A stretch of DNA of 64,000 nucleotides from JAXLRU01 sp046330935 (lineage in GTDB: Bacteria > Actinomycetota > Actinomycetes > Actinomycetales > Kineosporiaceae). Positions 1 through 14,395 of the stretch are shown piece by piece. The translations under genes and the position numbers were made by a program. A model generated the notes under the pieces. It was given only the letters and a program-made list of their open reading frames with translations, ran no database searches and was not told the origin of the DNA. Numbering within the stretch: position 1 is the stretch's first letter; every line of letters starts with the position of its first letter. The stretch spans positions 434,001 through 498,000 of the forward strand of contig JAXLRU010000005.1 of the NCBI GenBank assembly GCA_046330935.1, read 5' to 3'.

Positions 1-93
1 CGATGGTGTGGGCTGGTGGTCTGGTTGTGGCTTGAGAACTGCATAGTGGACGCGAGCATCTTTCTTCTGTTATCTGTGGTTGATTTTTGATGT
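1..93 (+). other. 3' part of the 16S-23S spacer with pre-23S processing stem, 5' arm
   Basis: This is the transcribed spacer just before 23S. Bases 35-58 are complementary, with a few G-U pairs, to 3230-3253 just after 23S. Together they would form a long stem closing the 23S precursor, the usual substrate for RNase III. The stretch beginning cttgagaactgcatagtgg is typical of actinobacterial spacers and lies where the antitermination boxA-type signal is expected. No tRNA gene is visible here; the 16S gene would lie upstream of the window. Confidence 0.7.
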
Positions 94-3197
<3,104 letters not shown>

Positions 3198-3229
3198 ATC
3201 TTTCTTCCATGCTTGTTGCGGGAGAAGAG

Positions 3230-3253
3230 TGTTCGCGTCCACTGTGCGGTTCT
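3230..3253 (+). other. Pre-23S processing stem, 3' arm
   Basis: This segment is complementary to bases 35-58 over about 24 positions, including several G-U pairs, so the two would fold into a long double helix enclosing 23S rRNA. By analogy with other bacteria this is where RNase III would cut the precursor. The rest of the 23S-5S spacer (3198-3318) contains no tRNA and no coding signal. Confidence 0.6.
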
Positions 3254-3318
3254 GGAGTGATAACCAGACGGCATCCACATGAGGTTGGTGTGGGTGGTGT
3301 GGTTGACAACTCGATAGG

Positions 3319-3435
3319 GTTACGGCGGTCATAGCGGTAGGGAAACGCCCGGTCTCATTCCGAACCCGGTAGCTAAGCCTTCCAGCGCCGATGGTACTGC
3401 ACGGGGTACTGTGTGGGAGAGTAGGACGCCGCCGG
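3319..3435 (+). rRNA. rrf: 5S ribosomal RNA
   Basis: About 117 nt. The 5' end gttacggcggtc pairs with the 3' end gacgccgccggac as the closing helix. Internal 5S signatures are present: the catagcggtagggaaacgcc segment, cattccgaacccgg in loop C and the gtgggagagtagg strand. It follows 23S with a spacer of about 120 nt, completing the usual 16S-23S-5S order. The exact ends could move by a few bases. Confidence 0.97.
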
Positions 3436-3448
3436 ACATCTTTTTAGT

Positions 3449-3500
3449 GGTTCAGGGTCTTTTCGTGCCTTCGGGTGCGGGGAGGCCCTGAACCCATTTT
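3449..3500 (+). terminator. rRNA operon terminator
   Basis: Bases 3449-3459 and 3484-3494 form an 11-bp stem built around ggttcaggg and ccctgaacc, with one G-U pair, and a loop that itself contains a small hairpin near gtgccttcgggtgc. A short run of four T follows at 3497-3500. Position directly after 5S supports a transcription terminator for the rRNA operon. Confidence 0.75.
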
Positions 3501-3880
3501 GGCACCCCGAACGCTCGCCAGGGGTTGGGCAAGTCCTGACGCTCACCCTCGACTGTTCGCCTAAGCCATACGTCGATGGCGTCCATGAGGGGGACGAACC
3601 CGAGGTGCGCCGCACCCGGTATCGGACATGCCGGTGGGGCGGCCTGTCGGGGGAGCCCGGCGTCCTGTCGCCCCGCGGTCGTGGGACGCCGCCGAGAGCC
3701 GGGGGTGACGGGTCCGGGTCGGCCCGCGCGGCGTTGGGGCACCGTCACCAGTCGGTCGGTGGTTCGCCGGCGTCCAACTACAGTGGAAGACCTGCGCGGG
3801 CCTTGAGCCGGCGTGATCGTTGAGGAACATGCCACGTCTGCGCACGCCGCCGGCCGTGGGCCGACAGGAGTGAGGGTTTC
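3501..3880 (+). promoter_or_regulatory. Intergenic region with promoter of the TPR gene
   Basis: This is a 380-nt gap between the rRNA terminator and the next gene. No reading frame here has convincing codon use. A TAnnnT-type -10 box, TACAGT, lies at 3779-3784, which would start transcription near 3791 and give a 5' leader of about 90 nt. A clear -35 element is not visible. A ribosome-binding site (aggag at 3866-3870) precedes the GTG start. The rest shows no RNA gene or repeat that could be recognised. Confidence 0.45.
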
Positions 3881-6324
<2,444 letters not shown>

Positions 6325-6328
<4 letters not shown>

Positions 6329-7419
6329 CGTCCCACCCGCCCGCCGCACTCGAGGCGCGGGACGTGCTCCAGGAGGAGTTCGACCTCGCCCTGCTGGACC
6401 TGGACGGGGTGGTCTACGTCGGCCCCGACCCGGTGCCCGGGGCGCCGGCCGCACTGCAGCAGGCGCGGGCGGCGGGCATGGCGATGTCGTTCGTGACGAA
6501 CAACGCATCGCGTCCCGCGTCGACCGTCGCCGCCCACCTGCGCGAGCTGGGGGTGGACGCGGCCGACGACGAGGTCGTGACGTCTGCGATGGCGGCCGCG
6601 TCGCTGCTGGCCCGCCGCCATCCGCCGGGCGCACCCATCCTGGTGGTGGGCGGCGAAGGGCTCTTCTGGGCCCTGCGCAACGTCGGGCTGCGCCCGGTGT
6701 CCAGCGTGGCGGAGGCCGAGGGTGCACCGGCTGCCGTCGTCCAGGGCTTCCATCCCGACATCGGTTGGCGGTTGCTCGCGGAGGGGACCCGGGCGATCCG
6801 TGGCGGCGCTCCGTGGCTGGCCACGAACACCGACCTGACCGTCCCGACGCCGTTCGGCCCGGCGCCGGGCAACGGGACGCTGGTCGCGGCGGTGTCGACG
6901 GCGGTGGGGATCACCCCCGAGGTGGCAGGCAAGCCGCGGCCCACGCTGTTCCAGGAGGCGGTCGCGCGGGTGGGGTCGGCCCGGCCGCTGGTGGTGGGGG
7001 ACAGGCTCGACACCGACCTCGAAGGCGCCCGCGCCGCCGGGATCCCGGGATTGCTGGTCCTCACCGGGGTCACCGACCTGGCCACGCTCCTGTCCTGCCC
7101 GCCCCAGCGTCGGCCCGACCTCGTCGTCGCCGACCTGCACGGGCTGGCGGCCCCGCACCCGTCGGCGACGGCCGAGGCGGGGGAGGCCGGCCGCGTGAGC
7201 GGGCTGTGCCGCGATGCCCGCGTCGACCTCGTCGAGGACGGGTCCGGCTATGCCGTGCGGATCGTCTCGGAGGGTGAGGACCGGCTGGACCTCGTGCGCG
7301 CGGCGTCCGTCGCGGCCTGGACGGTCGCGGACGCCACGCAGGCCGCACCCCGCTGCGACCTCGCCGAACTCCTCGGGGCGCTCCGTGCTCTCCCGGGGCC
7401 AGCGACGACGGCCTGGTAG
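6325..7419 (+). CDS. HAD-IIA family phosphatase (Rv1692-type)
   Basis: 364 residues. The HAD motifs are clear: motif I DLDGVVY with Asp25 and Asp27, the TNNAS loop near residue 58, GKPRP around residue 205 and the acidic motif GDRLDTDLEGA near 230. The cap type is that of NagD/phosphoglycolate-phosphatase HAD-IIA enzymes. The mycobacterial gene at this place, Rv1692, is reported as a D,L-glycerol 3-phosphate phosphatase in phospholipid recycling, so that activity is the best guess. A C-terminal extension of about 75 residues follows the catalytic fold, as in the mycobacterial protein. The GTG start overlaps the upstream stop by 4 nt, so translation is likely coupled. Confidence 0.9.
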
Positions 7420-7460
7420 CCCCGAGCGCGGGCCGGGCGATGCCTGTGGCCGGCTGCGGG

Positions 7461-7466
7461 TAGCGT
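7461..7466 (+). promoter_or_regulatory. Candidate -10 box (TAGCGT) upstream of the tlyA group
   Basis: A TAnnnT hexamer in the 144-nt gap after the HAD gene. It could start a transcript for the small ORF, tlyA and nadK with a leader of about 90 nt. A purine-rich ribosome site ggaggagga at 7552-7560 precedes the GTG at 7564. No convincing -35 box is seen. Confidence 0.35.
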
Positions 7467-7563
7467 GGCGACGACGAGATCGGGGCCGACCGCCCCGCAC
7501 GGCGCGGGGACCGGGCCGGGGATGCCCCCGCCGTCGTCCCTGCCGAGGACCGGAGGAGGAATC

Positions 7564-7745
7564 GTGGACGTGCCGGGCGGCCCCGTTGCCCCGACCCCGC
7601 CGGGGGACGCGCGCGCGGACGACCCCGTCGAGGAGGTCCTGCGTCTGCTGCCCTCCGTGGCTGCGCTCCCCTCGACGACCGGGTCGAGGCCTACGAGCAC
7701 GCCGCCAGGGTGCTGGCGGCGCGCCTCGACGACGTCGGGGCCTGA
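7564..7745 (+). pseudogene. Short conserved protein (Rv1693-type), frameshifted in this sequence
   Basis: Reading from GTG 7564, with a strong ribosome site just before it, gives MDVPGGPVAPTPPGDARADD then PVEEVLRLLPSVAALP. The frame then runs into tlyA in nonsense. Adding one C to the run of four C at 7668-7671 restores LDDRVEAYEHAARVLAARL and a stop at 7743-7745, a 60-residue acidic helical protein. A short protein of about this size sits between the phosphatase and tlyA in mycobacteria (Rv1693). The clean restoration by one base in a C run points to a sequencing or assembly slip, though a true inactivating mutation cannot be excluded. Function unknown. Confidence 0.75.
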
Positions 7746-7747
7746 GC

Positions 7748-8554
7748 GTGGCCCGGCTACGCCGCCTCGACGCCGAACTGGTGCGCCGCGGCCTCGCGCG
7801 ATCGCGGGAGCAGGCCGCCGACCTGGTCCACTCGGGCGCGGTGCTCGTCTCAGGGCGGGCTGCCGCGAAGCCGGCCACGCAGGTCGACCCCGCCGCGCCG
7901 ATCGAGGTGCAGCGCCGTGAGGACGGCCCGGACTGGGTGAGCCGCGGGGCGCACAAGCTGCTCGGGGCGCTCGCCGTGTTCGGGCCCGCGGGGCTCGTCG
8001 TCGCAGGTCGGCGCTGCCTCGACGCCGGTGCCTCCACCGGGGGGTTCACGCACGTCCTCCTGGAGCACGGCGCCGCGCACGTCGTCGCCGTCGATGTCGG
8101 GTACGGGCAGCTCGCCTGGAGCCTGCAGACCGACGAGCGGGTGAGCGTGCTCGACCGCACGAACGTCCGGGAGCTCTCGCCCGAGCAGGTGGCCCCTGCA
8201 CCGCACCTGGTCGTCGGCGACCTGTCGTTCATCTCCCTGGAGGTGGTCCTGCCCGCCCTGCGTGCGGCCGCGGCACCCGACGCCGACCACGTCCTCATGG
8301 TGAAGCCCCAGTTCGAGGTGGGCAGGGAGCGGCTGGGTTCCGGCGGGGTCGTCCGGGACCCGGCACTGCGGGGCGAGGCGGTCCTCGGGGTGGCCCGCGC
8401 CGCCGCGCGCCACGGCCTCGGCGTCGCCGGCGTCACCGCGAGCCCTTTGCCGGGCCCGTCCGGCAACGTGGAGTACTTCCTGTGGATGCGCGAGGACGCG
8501 CCGGAGGTCGACCCGGCGGACGTCGAGAAGGCCGTCGCGGAGGGCCCCCGATGA
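7748..8554 (+). CDS. tlyA: TlyA 16S/23S rRNA 2'-O-methyltransferase
   Basis: 268 residues. An S4 RNA-binding domain fills residues 1-60, followed by the SRGAHKL linker and a Rossmann methyltransferase fold with the SAM motif DAGASTGGFT and the DVGYGQLAW segment. TlyA proteins methylate C1409 of 16S and C1920 of 23S rRNA with S-adenosylmethionine, which tunes subunit association and sensitivity to capreomycin and viomycin. GTG 7748 is chosen because it begins the S4 domain at RLDAELVRRGLARSR and lies 2 nt after the restored upstream stop. The stop overlaps the nadK start by 4 nt (ATGA). The long open frame upstream of this start is an out-of-frame continuation and is not part of the protein. 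Confidence 0.95.
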   Translation: MARLRRLDAELVRRGLARSREQAADLVHSGAVLVSGRAAAKPATQVDPAAPIEVQRREDGPDWVSRGAHKLLGALAVFGPAGLVVAGRRCLDAGASTGGFTHVLLEHGAAHVVAVDVGYGQLAWSLQTDERVSVLDRTNVRELSPEQVAPAPHLVVGDLSFISLEVVLPALRAAAAPDADHVLMVKPQFEVGRERLGSGGVVRDPALRGEAVLGVARAAARHGLGVAGVTASPLPGPSGNVEYFLWMREDAPEVDPADVEKAVAEGPR

Positions 8555-9450
8555 GCCGCCCCGTCCTCGTGTTCACCCACACTGGTCGGCCCCAGGCGCT
8601 GGCCGCGGCCACCGAGCTCGCGACCCGCCTGCTCGCCACCGGGATCACCCCCACGTTCCTGCCCGAGGAGGCGGCGGCGCTCGATGCCGACCTGCAGTCC
8701 CGGGTGGGGCTCGCCGACCCCGTCGCGCCCCTGGACGGCGCGGAGCTGGTGGTGGTCCTCGGCGGCGACGGGACGATCCTGCGCGCCGCCGAGGTGGTGC
8801 GCGGCCACGACGTCGCGCTGCTCGGGGTCAACCTCGGCCACGTCGGGTTCCTCGCCGAGGCCGAGCGCGACGACCTGGCCGAGACGGTCGAGCGGATCGC
8901 CGCGCACCACTACGACGTGGAGCGGCGGATGACCCTCGACGTCACGGTGCTGCGGGAAGGGCGGCCCGTCGCCCGCACGTGGGCCATGAACGAGGCAAGC
9001 GTCGAGAAGGCCAGCCGCGAGCGGATGATCGAACTGGCCCTGGAGGTCGACGGACGGCCGCTGACGGAGTTCGGCTGCGACGGCGTCGTCCTTGCCACGC
9101 CCACCGGGTCCACCGCCTACGGGTTCTCCGCCGGTGGGCCGGTCGTGTGGCCCGAGGTGGAGGCGCTGCTGGTGGTGCCGATCTCGGCACACGCCCTGTT
9201 CGCCCGGCCGCTGGTCGTCGCGCCGACGACGCCGCTCGCGGTCGAGGTCGTCACCCGTGGCGCGGACCGCGGCGGCGTCCTGTGGTGCGACGGGCGCCGC
9301 ACGGTCGAGCTGCAGCCGGGCGACCGGGTCGAGGTCGCTCGTGCCGCCGAAACCGTGCTGCTGGCCCGCCTGGCACCGGCCGCGTTCACCGATCGCCTGG
9401 TCGCGAAGTTCGGCCTGCCCACCAAGGGGTGGCGGGGCCGCACGACCTGA
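8551..9450 (+). CDS. nadK: NAD kinase
   Basis: 299 residues. Phosphorylates NAD to NADP, the only route to NADP in most bacteria. The diagnostic GGDGTIL motif lies near residue 70 and the NEASVEK motif near residue 150. The glycine-rich STAYGFSAGGPVVWPEV segment that binds NAD and the PISAHALFARPLV segment follow, as expected for the ATP-NAD kinase family. Length is normal. ATG 8551 overlaps the tlyA stop, and the order tlyA-nadK-recN is widely conserved in Actinobacteria. There is a 97-nt gap to recN, which has its own promoter. Confidence 0.96.
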   Translation: MSRPVLVFTHTGRPQALAAATELATRLLATGITPTFLPEEAAALDADLQSRVGLADPVAPLDGAELVVVLGGDGTILRAAEVVRGHDVALLGVNLGHVGFLAEAERDDLAETVERIAAHHYDVERRMTLDVTVLREGRPVARTWAMNEASVEKASRERMIELALEVDGRPLTEFGCDGVVLATPTGSTAYGFSAGGPVVWPEVEALLVVPISAHALFARPLVVAPTTPLAVEVVTRGADRGGVLWCDGRRTVELQPGDRVEVARAAETVLLARLAPAAFTDRLVAKFGLPTKGWRGRTT

Positions 9451-9535
9451 CTCCGCGAGGCGTCCACCGCCGGGGGCGGGGCTCGCGTGTCCACAGGGGC
9501 CAGCCCGTCGGCCCGCCGCCGTCCGTGTCGCCGCC

Positions 9536-9541
9536 TAGAGT
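9536..9541 (+). promoter_or_regulatory. -10 box of a probable leaderless recN transcript
   Basis: TAGAGT is followed by exactly 6 nt and then the GTG start of recN at 9548. This spacing places the transcription start on the start codon, so the mRNA would lack a ribosome-binding site. No Shine-Dalgarno sequence is present between box and start. Confidence 0.6.
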
Positions 9542-9547
9542 GCCCTC

Positions 9548-11356
9548 GTGCTGCTGGAGATGCGACTGCGCTGCCTGGGGGTGATCACCGAGTCGGTGCT
9601 CGAGTTCGGGCCCGGGCTCACCGTGGTCACCGGCGAGACGGGCGCCGGCAAGACGATGGTCGTCAGCGGCCTCGGTCTGCTCCTGGGTGGTCGTGCGGAC
9701 GCCGGCGTCGTGCGCACGGGCAGCCGTGCGGCCGTCGTCGAGGGGCGGGTGTCGGTCGATCCCGAGGGGTCGGTGGCGCGGCGCGCCGTCGACGCGGGCG
9801 GCGAGCTCGACGGCGAGGAGTTGCTGCTGTCGCGGTCGGTCTCGGCCGAGGGACGCAGCCGCGCGGTGATCGGGGGCAGAGGGGCGCCCGTGGGCCTCCT
9901 GGCCGAGCTCGGCAGCGACCTCGTCGTCGTCCACGGCCAGACGGACCAGATCCGCCTGCGCTCCTCGGCGCGGCAGCGGCAAGCCCTCGACCGGTTCGCG
10001 GCCGAGGAGGTGGGGGCGCCGCTGGAGCGCTACCGCGACCGCTACCAGCGCTGGCTGCGCGTGCGGCGCGAGCTCGAGGAGGTGACCTCGCGCGCCCGGG
10101 AACGGGCGCACGAGGCCGAGTTGCTCCGGTTGGGGCGGGCCGAGGTGGCGCGGGTCGACCCCCGCCCCGGGGAGGACCACGAGCTGAAGGCCGAGGCCCA
10201 GCGGCTGGCCCACGCCGAGGACCTGCGCCTGGCGGCCGGGTCGGCGCACGCGTGCCTCACCGGCGACCCGTCCGGGGACTCCGCCGGGGACGTCGTCACG
10301 GCGGTGGCGGCGGCTCGCCGCGCGCTGGACGCGGTGCGCAGCCACGACGAGACCCTCGCGCGCCTGGCCGACCGCTTCGCCGAGCTGGGCTACCTGGTCA
10401 ACGACCTCGCGGCCGACTGCGCGGCCTACGCGGCCTCGGTTGAGGCCGACCCGGCGCGGTTGGCGGCCGTCGAGGACCGCCGGGCCACGCTGGCGGCGAT
10501 GACCCGCGCCCACGGCACGGACGTCGACGGCGTGCTGGCGTGGGCGCAGGGGGCGTCCGCACGTCTGGCGGACCTCGACGACTCCGGTGACCGTACGGCG
10601 CGGCTCGCTCAGGAGGTGGCCTCGCTGCGGGAGGCGCTCGCCGTGGACGCGGTCGAGGTGGGTCGCGCTCGGCGGGGAGCGGCCGTCCGGCTGGGCGAGG
10701 CGGTCAGCGCCGAGCTGCAGGCGCTGTCCATGCCCGACGCGCGGCTGGTGGTCGAGGTGAGCGCGCTGCCCGCCGAGGGCGCCGACGACGAGGCGAGCGT
10801 CACCGTGACGGGAGCCTCGGGCGAGCCGAGCACGCTGCGGTTGGGCCCCGACGGGGCCGACGTCGTCACCTTCCAGCTGGTCCCGCATCCGGGGGCACCC
10901 GCCCGACCCTTGGCGAAGGGTGCCTCGGGGGGTGAGCTGTCCCGCGTCATGCTCGCCCTCGAGATCGTGCTCGGCGGCGTGGATCCGGTACCCACGTTCG
11001 TCTTCGACGAGGTCGACGCCGGGGTCGGCGGACGCGCCGCCCTCAACATCGGACGCCGGCTGGCGATGCTCGCGCGCAGCTGCCAGGTGCTCGTCGTCAC
11101 GCACCTGCCGCAGGTGGCCGCCTTCGCCGACCGCCACCTGCTCGTGAGCAAGAGCGCCGACGGCGCGGTCACGACGAGCGGGGTGCAGCGGCTCGACGAC
11201 GACGGGCGGGTGCGCGAGCTGGCGCGGATGCTGGCGGGGTTGGAGGACTCGGGTACCGCCCAGGCCCACGCCCGGGAGCTGCTGGCCGACGCCGAGGCCT
11301 GGCGTAGCGCCGCGACGGCGGGCGAGGGCGGCGGCGTGGGAGGATCCTCGGCGTGA
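9548..11356 (+). CDS. recN: DNA repair protein RecN
   Basis: 602 residues. An SMC-like ATPase that acts early in double-strand-break repair, probably by holding broken ends and helping RecA. The Walker A loop GETGAGKT is at residues 29-36. The Q-loop region around VVHGQTDQIRLRS, a long coiled-coil centre, the ABC signature GASGGELSR near residue 458 and Walker B FVFDEVDAGVGG near 483 follow in normal order and spacing. GTG 9548 directly follows a -10 box, suggesting leaderless translation. The stop overlaps the steA start by 4 nt (GTGA), starting a chain of coupled genes that runs to the NUDIX gene. Confidence 0.96.
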   Translation: MLLEMRLRCLGVITESVLEFGPGLTVVTGETGAGKTMVVSGLGLLLGGRADAGVVRTGSRAAVVEGRVSVDPEGSVARRAVDAGGELDGEELLLSRSVSAEGRSRAVIGGRGAPVGLLAELGSDLVVVHGQTDQIRLRSSARQRQALDRFAAEEVGAPLERYRDRYQRWLRVRRELEEVTSRARERAHEAELLRLGRAEVARVDPRPGEDHELKAEAQRLAHAEDLRLAAGSAHACLTGDPSGDSAGDVVTAVAAARRALDAVRSHDETLARLADRFAELGYLVNDLAADCAAYAASVEADPARLAAVEDRRATLAAMTRAHGTDVDGVLAWAQGASARLADLDDSGDRTARLAQEVASLREALAVDAVEVGRARRGAAVRLGEAVSAELQALSMPDARLVVEVSALPAEGADDEASVTVTGASGEPSTLRLGPDGADVVTFQLVPHPGAPARPLAKGASGGELSRVMLALEIVLGGVDPVPTFVFDEVDAGVGGRAALNIGRRLAMLARSCQVLVVTHLPQVAAFADRHLLVSKSADGAVTTSGVQRLDDDGRVRELARMLAGLEDSGTAQAHARELLADAEAWRSAATAGEGGGVGGSSA

Positions 11357-12582
11357 AGGTGCGGCTGGGGCGACGAGGGACGCAACCGGACGCCGCCCCG
11401 GGCGTGACGGGGCCGGCCCGGGTGGACCGTCGCACCAAGAACCTCACCAAGCGCCTGCGTCCCGGCGACATCGCGGTGATCGACCACCTCGACATCGACA
11501 GGGTCTCCGCCGAGGCGCTCGTGGCCTGCCGTCCCGCCGCGGTCCTCAACGCCGCGGCGAGCATCTCGGGCAGGTACCCCACCCTCGGGCCGGAGATCCT
11601 CGTGCGTGCGGGGATCCCGCTCGTGGACCGTCTCGGGGACGAGCTGATGGCGGTCGCCGAGCACGCCCCGCTGCGCGTCCACGAGGGGCAGGTGTGGCAG
11701 CGGGACACCCTGCTGGCCACGGGCAGCGTCATGGACGACGAGGCCGTCGCCGAGGCGATGAACGAGGCGCGAGCCGGGCTGTCGGAGCAGCTGGAGGCGT
11801 TCGCGGCCAACACGATGGAGTACCTGCGGCGCGAGCGGGAGCTGCTCCTCGACGGCGTCGGGGTCCCCGACATCGCGACGCGGCTCGAGGGCCGCCAGGC
11901 GCTGATCGTCGTCCGCGGGTACCACTACAAGGACGACCTGGCCACGCTGCGTCCCTACATCCGGGAGTACCGCCCCGTCCTGATCGGCGTCGACGGTGGC
12001 GCCGACGCGATCCTCGAGGCCGGCTGGACCCCCCACCTCATCGTCGGCGACATGGACTCCGTCTCGGACCGGGCGCTCACGTGCGGGGCCGAGATCGTCG
12101 TGCACGCCTACCGCGACGGCCGCGCGCCCGGACTGGCGCGGGTCGAGGCCGTCGGCGTGACCCCCGTCGTCTTCCCCGCCACGGGCACCAGCGAGGACGT
12201 CGCGATGCTCCTGGCCGACGAGAAGGGCGCCTCGTTGATCGTCGCCGTCGGGACCCACGCGACGCTCGTCGAGTTCCTCGACAAGGGCCGGCCCGGCATG
12301 GCCAGCACCTTCCTTACCCGGCTGCGCGTGGGCGGCAAGCTCGTCGACGCCAAGGGCGTCTCCCGGCTCTACCGGCAGCGCATCAGCACCTGGCAGCTCG
12401 CGATCCTCGCCCTGTCGGGGCTGGTCGCCCTCGGCGTCGCGATGGCCGTGACCCCCGGCGGCCAGACGATCTACTCCCTCATCGGGGCGCGGATGGACGA
12501 CGTCGTGTCGTGGGTCCGCGGCCTGGTCACCGACAGCCCGCCCGAGGCCCTGGGGCGGATCCTCCTCCGGACGGCACCGTGA
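11353..12582 (+). CDS. steA: SteA-like putative cytokinetic ring protein
   Basis: 409 residues, matching the actinobacterial SteA family (Rv1697 position). In Corynebacterium, SteA with SteB takes part in cell separation at the septum. The protein has a long soluble part with a thiamine pyrophosphokinase-like fold, seen in VDGGADAILEAGWTPHLIVG followed by DMDSVSD, and one membrane helix near residues 352-375 (QLAILALSGLVALGVAMAV). The short C-terminus would lie on the other side of the membrane. It overlaps recN and steB by 4 nt each. A true thiamine enzyme role is unlikely given the membrane anchor and context. Confidence 0.9.
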   Translation: MKVRLGRRGTQPDAAPGVTGPARVDRRTKNLTKRLRPGDIAVIDHLDIDRVSAEALVACRPAAVLNAAASISGRYPTLGPEILVRAGIPLVDRLGDELMAVAEHAPLRVHEGQVWQRDTLLATGSVMDDEAVAEAMNEARAGLSEQLEAFAANTMEYLRRERELLLDGVGVPDIATRLEGRQALIVVRGYHYKDDLATLRPYIREYRPVLIGVDGGADAILEAGWTPHLIVGDMDSVSDRALTCGAEIVVHAYRDGRAPGLARVEAVGVTPVVFPATGTSEDVAMLLADEKGASLIVAVGTHATLVEFLDKGRPGMASTFLTRLRVGGKLVDAKGVSRLYRQRISTWQLAILALSGLVALGVAMAVTPGGQTIYSLIGARMDDVVSWVRGLVTDSPPEALGRILLRTAP

Positions 12583-13529
12583 TCGACTTCCGCTACCACC
12601 TCGTCTCCCTCGTGTCGGTGTTCCTGGCCCTCGCCGTCGGCATCGTGCTGGGCGCGGGACCGCTCAAGGAGTCCTTGGGGGACAGCCTCAACCGCCAGGT
12701 GCAGGCGCTGCGGGAGGACCGCGAGAGCCTGCGCGGCGACCTGGGCCGCGTCGAGATCTCCCTGGAGCACCGCGACGAGTTCCTTACCGCCGTCACCCCG
12801 AAGCTCGTCGCCGACTCCCTCGCCGGCCGCAAGGTGGCCGTCGTGTCCGTGCCGGGGGCGGACAAGGACACGGTGGAGGCGACCGAGGCGACGCTGCGCT
12901 CCGCGGGCGCGACCCTGACCGGACGGATCGAACTCACCGACGGCTGGACGGACGCCGACCGCACCGACGACCGGCTGGCGCTCGCTCGCAGCCTGGCCCC
13001 CTCGCTCCTTCCGGCCGAGAGCGCGTCGTCGGCCGACCTCGCCCAGGTCCTGGGCGCCAGCGTGCTGGCGGCCGAACCCACCGGGACGCTCACCATGCCC
13101 CCGCAGGCGGCGGCCGCGCTGTCCCGACTGCGCGAGGACCGGTTCGTGCGGGGCGACCGTCTGCCCACCGCCCGGGCGTCGGTCGCCGTGGTCGTGGCGC
13201 CACCCGTCGCCACCGACCTGTCGGGGACCGACCTCGATCGCCGCAAGGCCGACGCGACCGCCTGGCGGGGCGTCGCCGTGGCGCTCGACGCCGCGGGGGA
13301 GGGTGCCGTCGTCGAGGGGCCGGCCTCGGCCGCCGGGCCCGGCGGGGTGGTGGAGGCCGTGCGCGCGGGGGACGCCCGCCGCAGCGTCTCGACCGTCGAC
13401 ACGGGGACCACCCCCATGGGTCCGGTGACCGCGGCGCTCGCACTCGCCGAGCAGATCCGCGGCCAGGTGGGGCACTACGGCTTCGGCGACGGGGCCGCCG
13501 CCGTCCTGCCTGCCGGGGGGGCGTCGTGA
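12579..13529 (+). CDS. steB: SteB/MctB family membrane-anchored protein
   Basis: 316 residues. The N-terminus MIDFRYHLVSLVSVFLALAV with the following GIVLGAGPL is the family hallmark and forms a signal anchor. A coiled coil follows at about residues 38-70 and then an extracytoplasmic domain. The mycobacterial homologue Rv1698 (MctB) was described as a copper-related channel, while the corynebacterial homologue (SteB) partners SteA in cell separation. Gene order favours the SteA-SteB role here; the copper role cannot be judged from sequence. GTG 12579 overlaps the steA stop and the stop overlaps the next start, so the set is translationally coupled. Confidence 0.88.
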   Translation: MIDFRYHLVSLVSVFLALAVGIVLGAGPLKESLGDSLNRQVQALREDRESLRGDLGRVEISLEHRDEFLTAVTPKLVADSLAGRKVAVVSVPGADKDTVEATEATLRSAGATLTGRIELTDGWTDADRTDDRLALARSLAPSLLPAESASSADLAQVLGASVLAAEPTGTLTMPPQAAAALSRLREDRFVRGDRLPTARASVAVVVAPPVATDLSGTDLDRRKADATAWRGVAVALDAAGEGAVVEGPASAAGPGGVVEAVRAGDARRSVSTVDTGTTPMGPVTAALALAEQIRGQVGHYGFGDGAAAVLPAGGAS

Positions 13530-14395
13530 CCGGCGTCCGGGCCTCGGCGCGGACCGTGATCGCCGGGGGATGCGCGGCGCTGGTCGCTGCGGCGGGCATG
13601 CGTGCGGCACTGAACGCCGGTGCGGTCCCCGGTGGCCGGCAGCGGTGGGAGCGTCCCAACCACGCGGGCCACACCCTGACCCTGCTCGAGGGGCCCGTGG
13701 TCGCGGCCGCGCTCGCAGCCGGCTTCGTCGTGGCGCCGATGCCCGTCCGGGCTCGCGTGGCGGCGCTCGTCGCCGTCGCGGGGGCCGGTGCCGCGGGCGC
13801 CTGGGACGACCTCGCGGAGAAGGGCACGAGCAAGGGGCTGCGTGGCCACCTCGGGGAGCTCGCCCGGGGCAGGGTGACCACGGGGACGGTCAAGATCGGG
13901 GTCCTGGCGGCCTCGGGGGCGGTGGCCGCGTCGCTCCTGCCGCCCCGCGGCGCCGATGCCGGCGCGGCGGAGGGCCGCCGTGGCACGCGCACGGCCGACG
14001 TCCTGGTGGGCGCAGCGGTCGTCGCCGGATGGGCGAACCTCGTCAACCTCTTCGACCTGCGCCCCGGCCGCAGCCTCAAGGTCGGCCTGCTCCAGGTGCC
14101 GGCGCTCGCGACGGGCCCGGCAGCGCCCCTGGCCGTCGTCGTGGCCGGTGCCGCCGCCGCGGCCCTCCCGGCCGATCTGCGGGAGCGGAGCATGCTCGGT
14201 GACACCGGGGCCAACGCGCTGGGCGCCGCGGTGGGCTGCGCGGTCCTCGCCGCAGGCGGCAGGCGCGCGCGGCTGGCCGCGCTCGCGGGGCTCACCGCGC
14301 TCACCCTCGCCAGCGAGAAGGTCAGCTTCTCGCGGGTCATCGCGGCCACGCCGGTGCTGCGCGACCTCGACGCCTGGGGGCGGCTTCCCCGGTGA
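13526..14395 (+). CDS. WecA/MraY-like polyprenyl-phosphate sugar-1-phosphate transferase
   Basis: 289 residues with about eight to ten hydrophobic helices. The family motifs are seen in order: WDDLAEKG with the Asp-Asp pair near residue 92, NLVNLFDLRPGRS near 172 matching the NxxNxxD loop, and MLGDTGANALGAAVG near 223 matching the GD(S/T)G motif. Members transfer a sugar 1-phosphate from a UDP-sugar to a lipid phosphate at the inner membrane face. The histidine-rich C-terminal loop used for nucleotide recognition in MraY and WecA is not evident, so the substrate may differ or activity may be lost. It sits between steB and a MurJ-like flippase with GTGA overlaps on both sides, which suggests a lipid-linked intermediate made and flipped by neighbouring gene products. 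Confidence 0.75.
   Translation: MTGVRASARTVIAGGCAALVAAAGMRAALNAGAVPGGRQRWERPNHAGHTLTLLEGPVVAAALAAGFVVAPMPVRARVAALVAVAGAGAAGAWDDLAEKGTSKGLRGHLGELARGRVTTGTVKIGVLAASGAVAASLLPPRGADAGAAEGRRGTRTADVLVGAAVVAGWANLVNLFDLRPGRSLKVGLLQVPALATGPAAPLAVVVAGAAAAALPADLRERSMLGDTGANALGAAVGCAVLAAGGRRARLAALAGLTALTLASEKVSFSRVIAATPVLRDLDAWGRLPR

Noticed and set aside
3452..3835. Minus-strand frame containing HLGFVPLMDAIDVWLRRTVE after the rRNA terminator.
   Set aside because: It overlaps the terminator, is Arg/Pro-rich in its first half, lacks a ribosome site and resembles no family I know. It could be a remnant, but the support is too weak.
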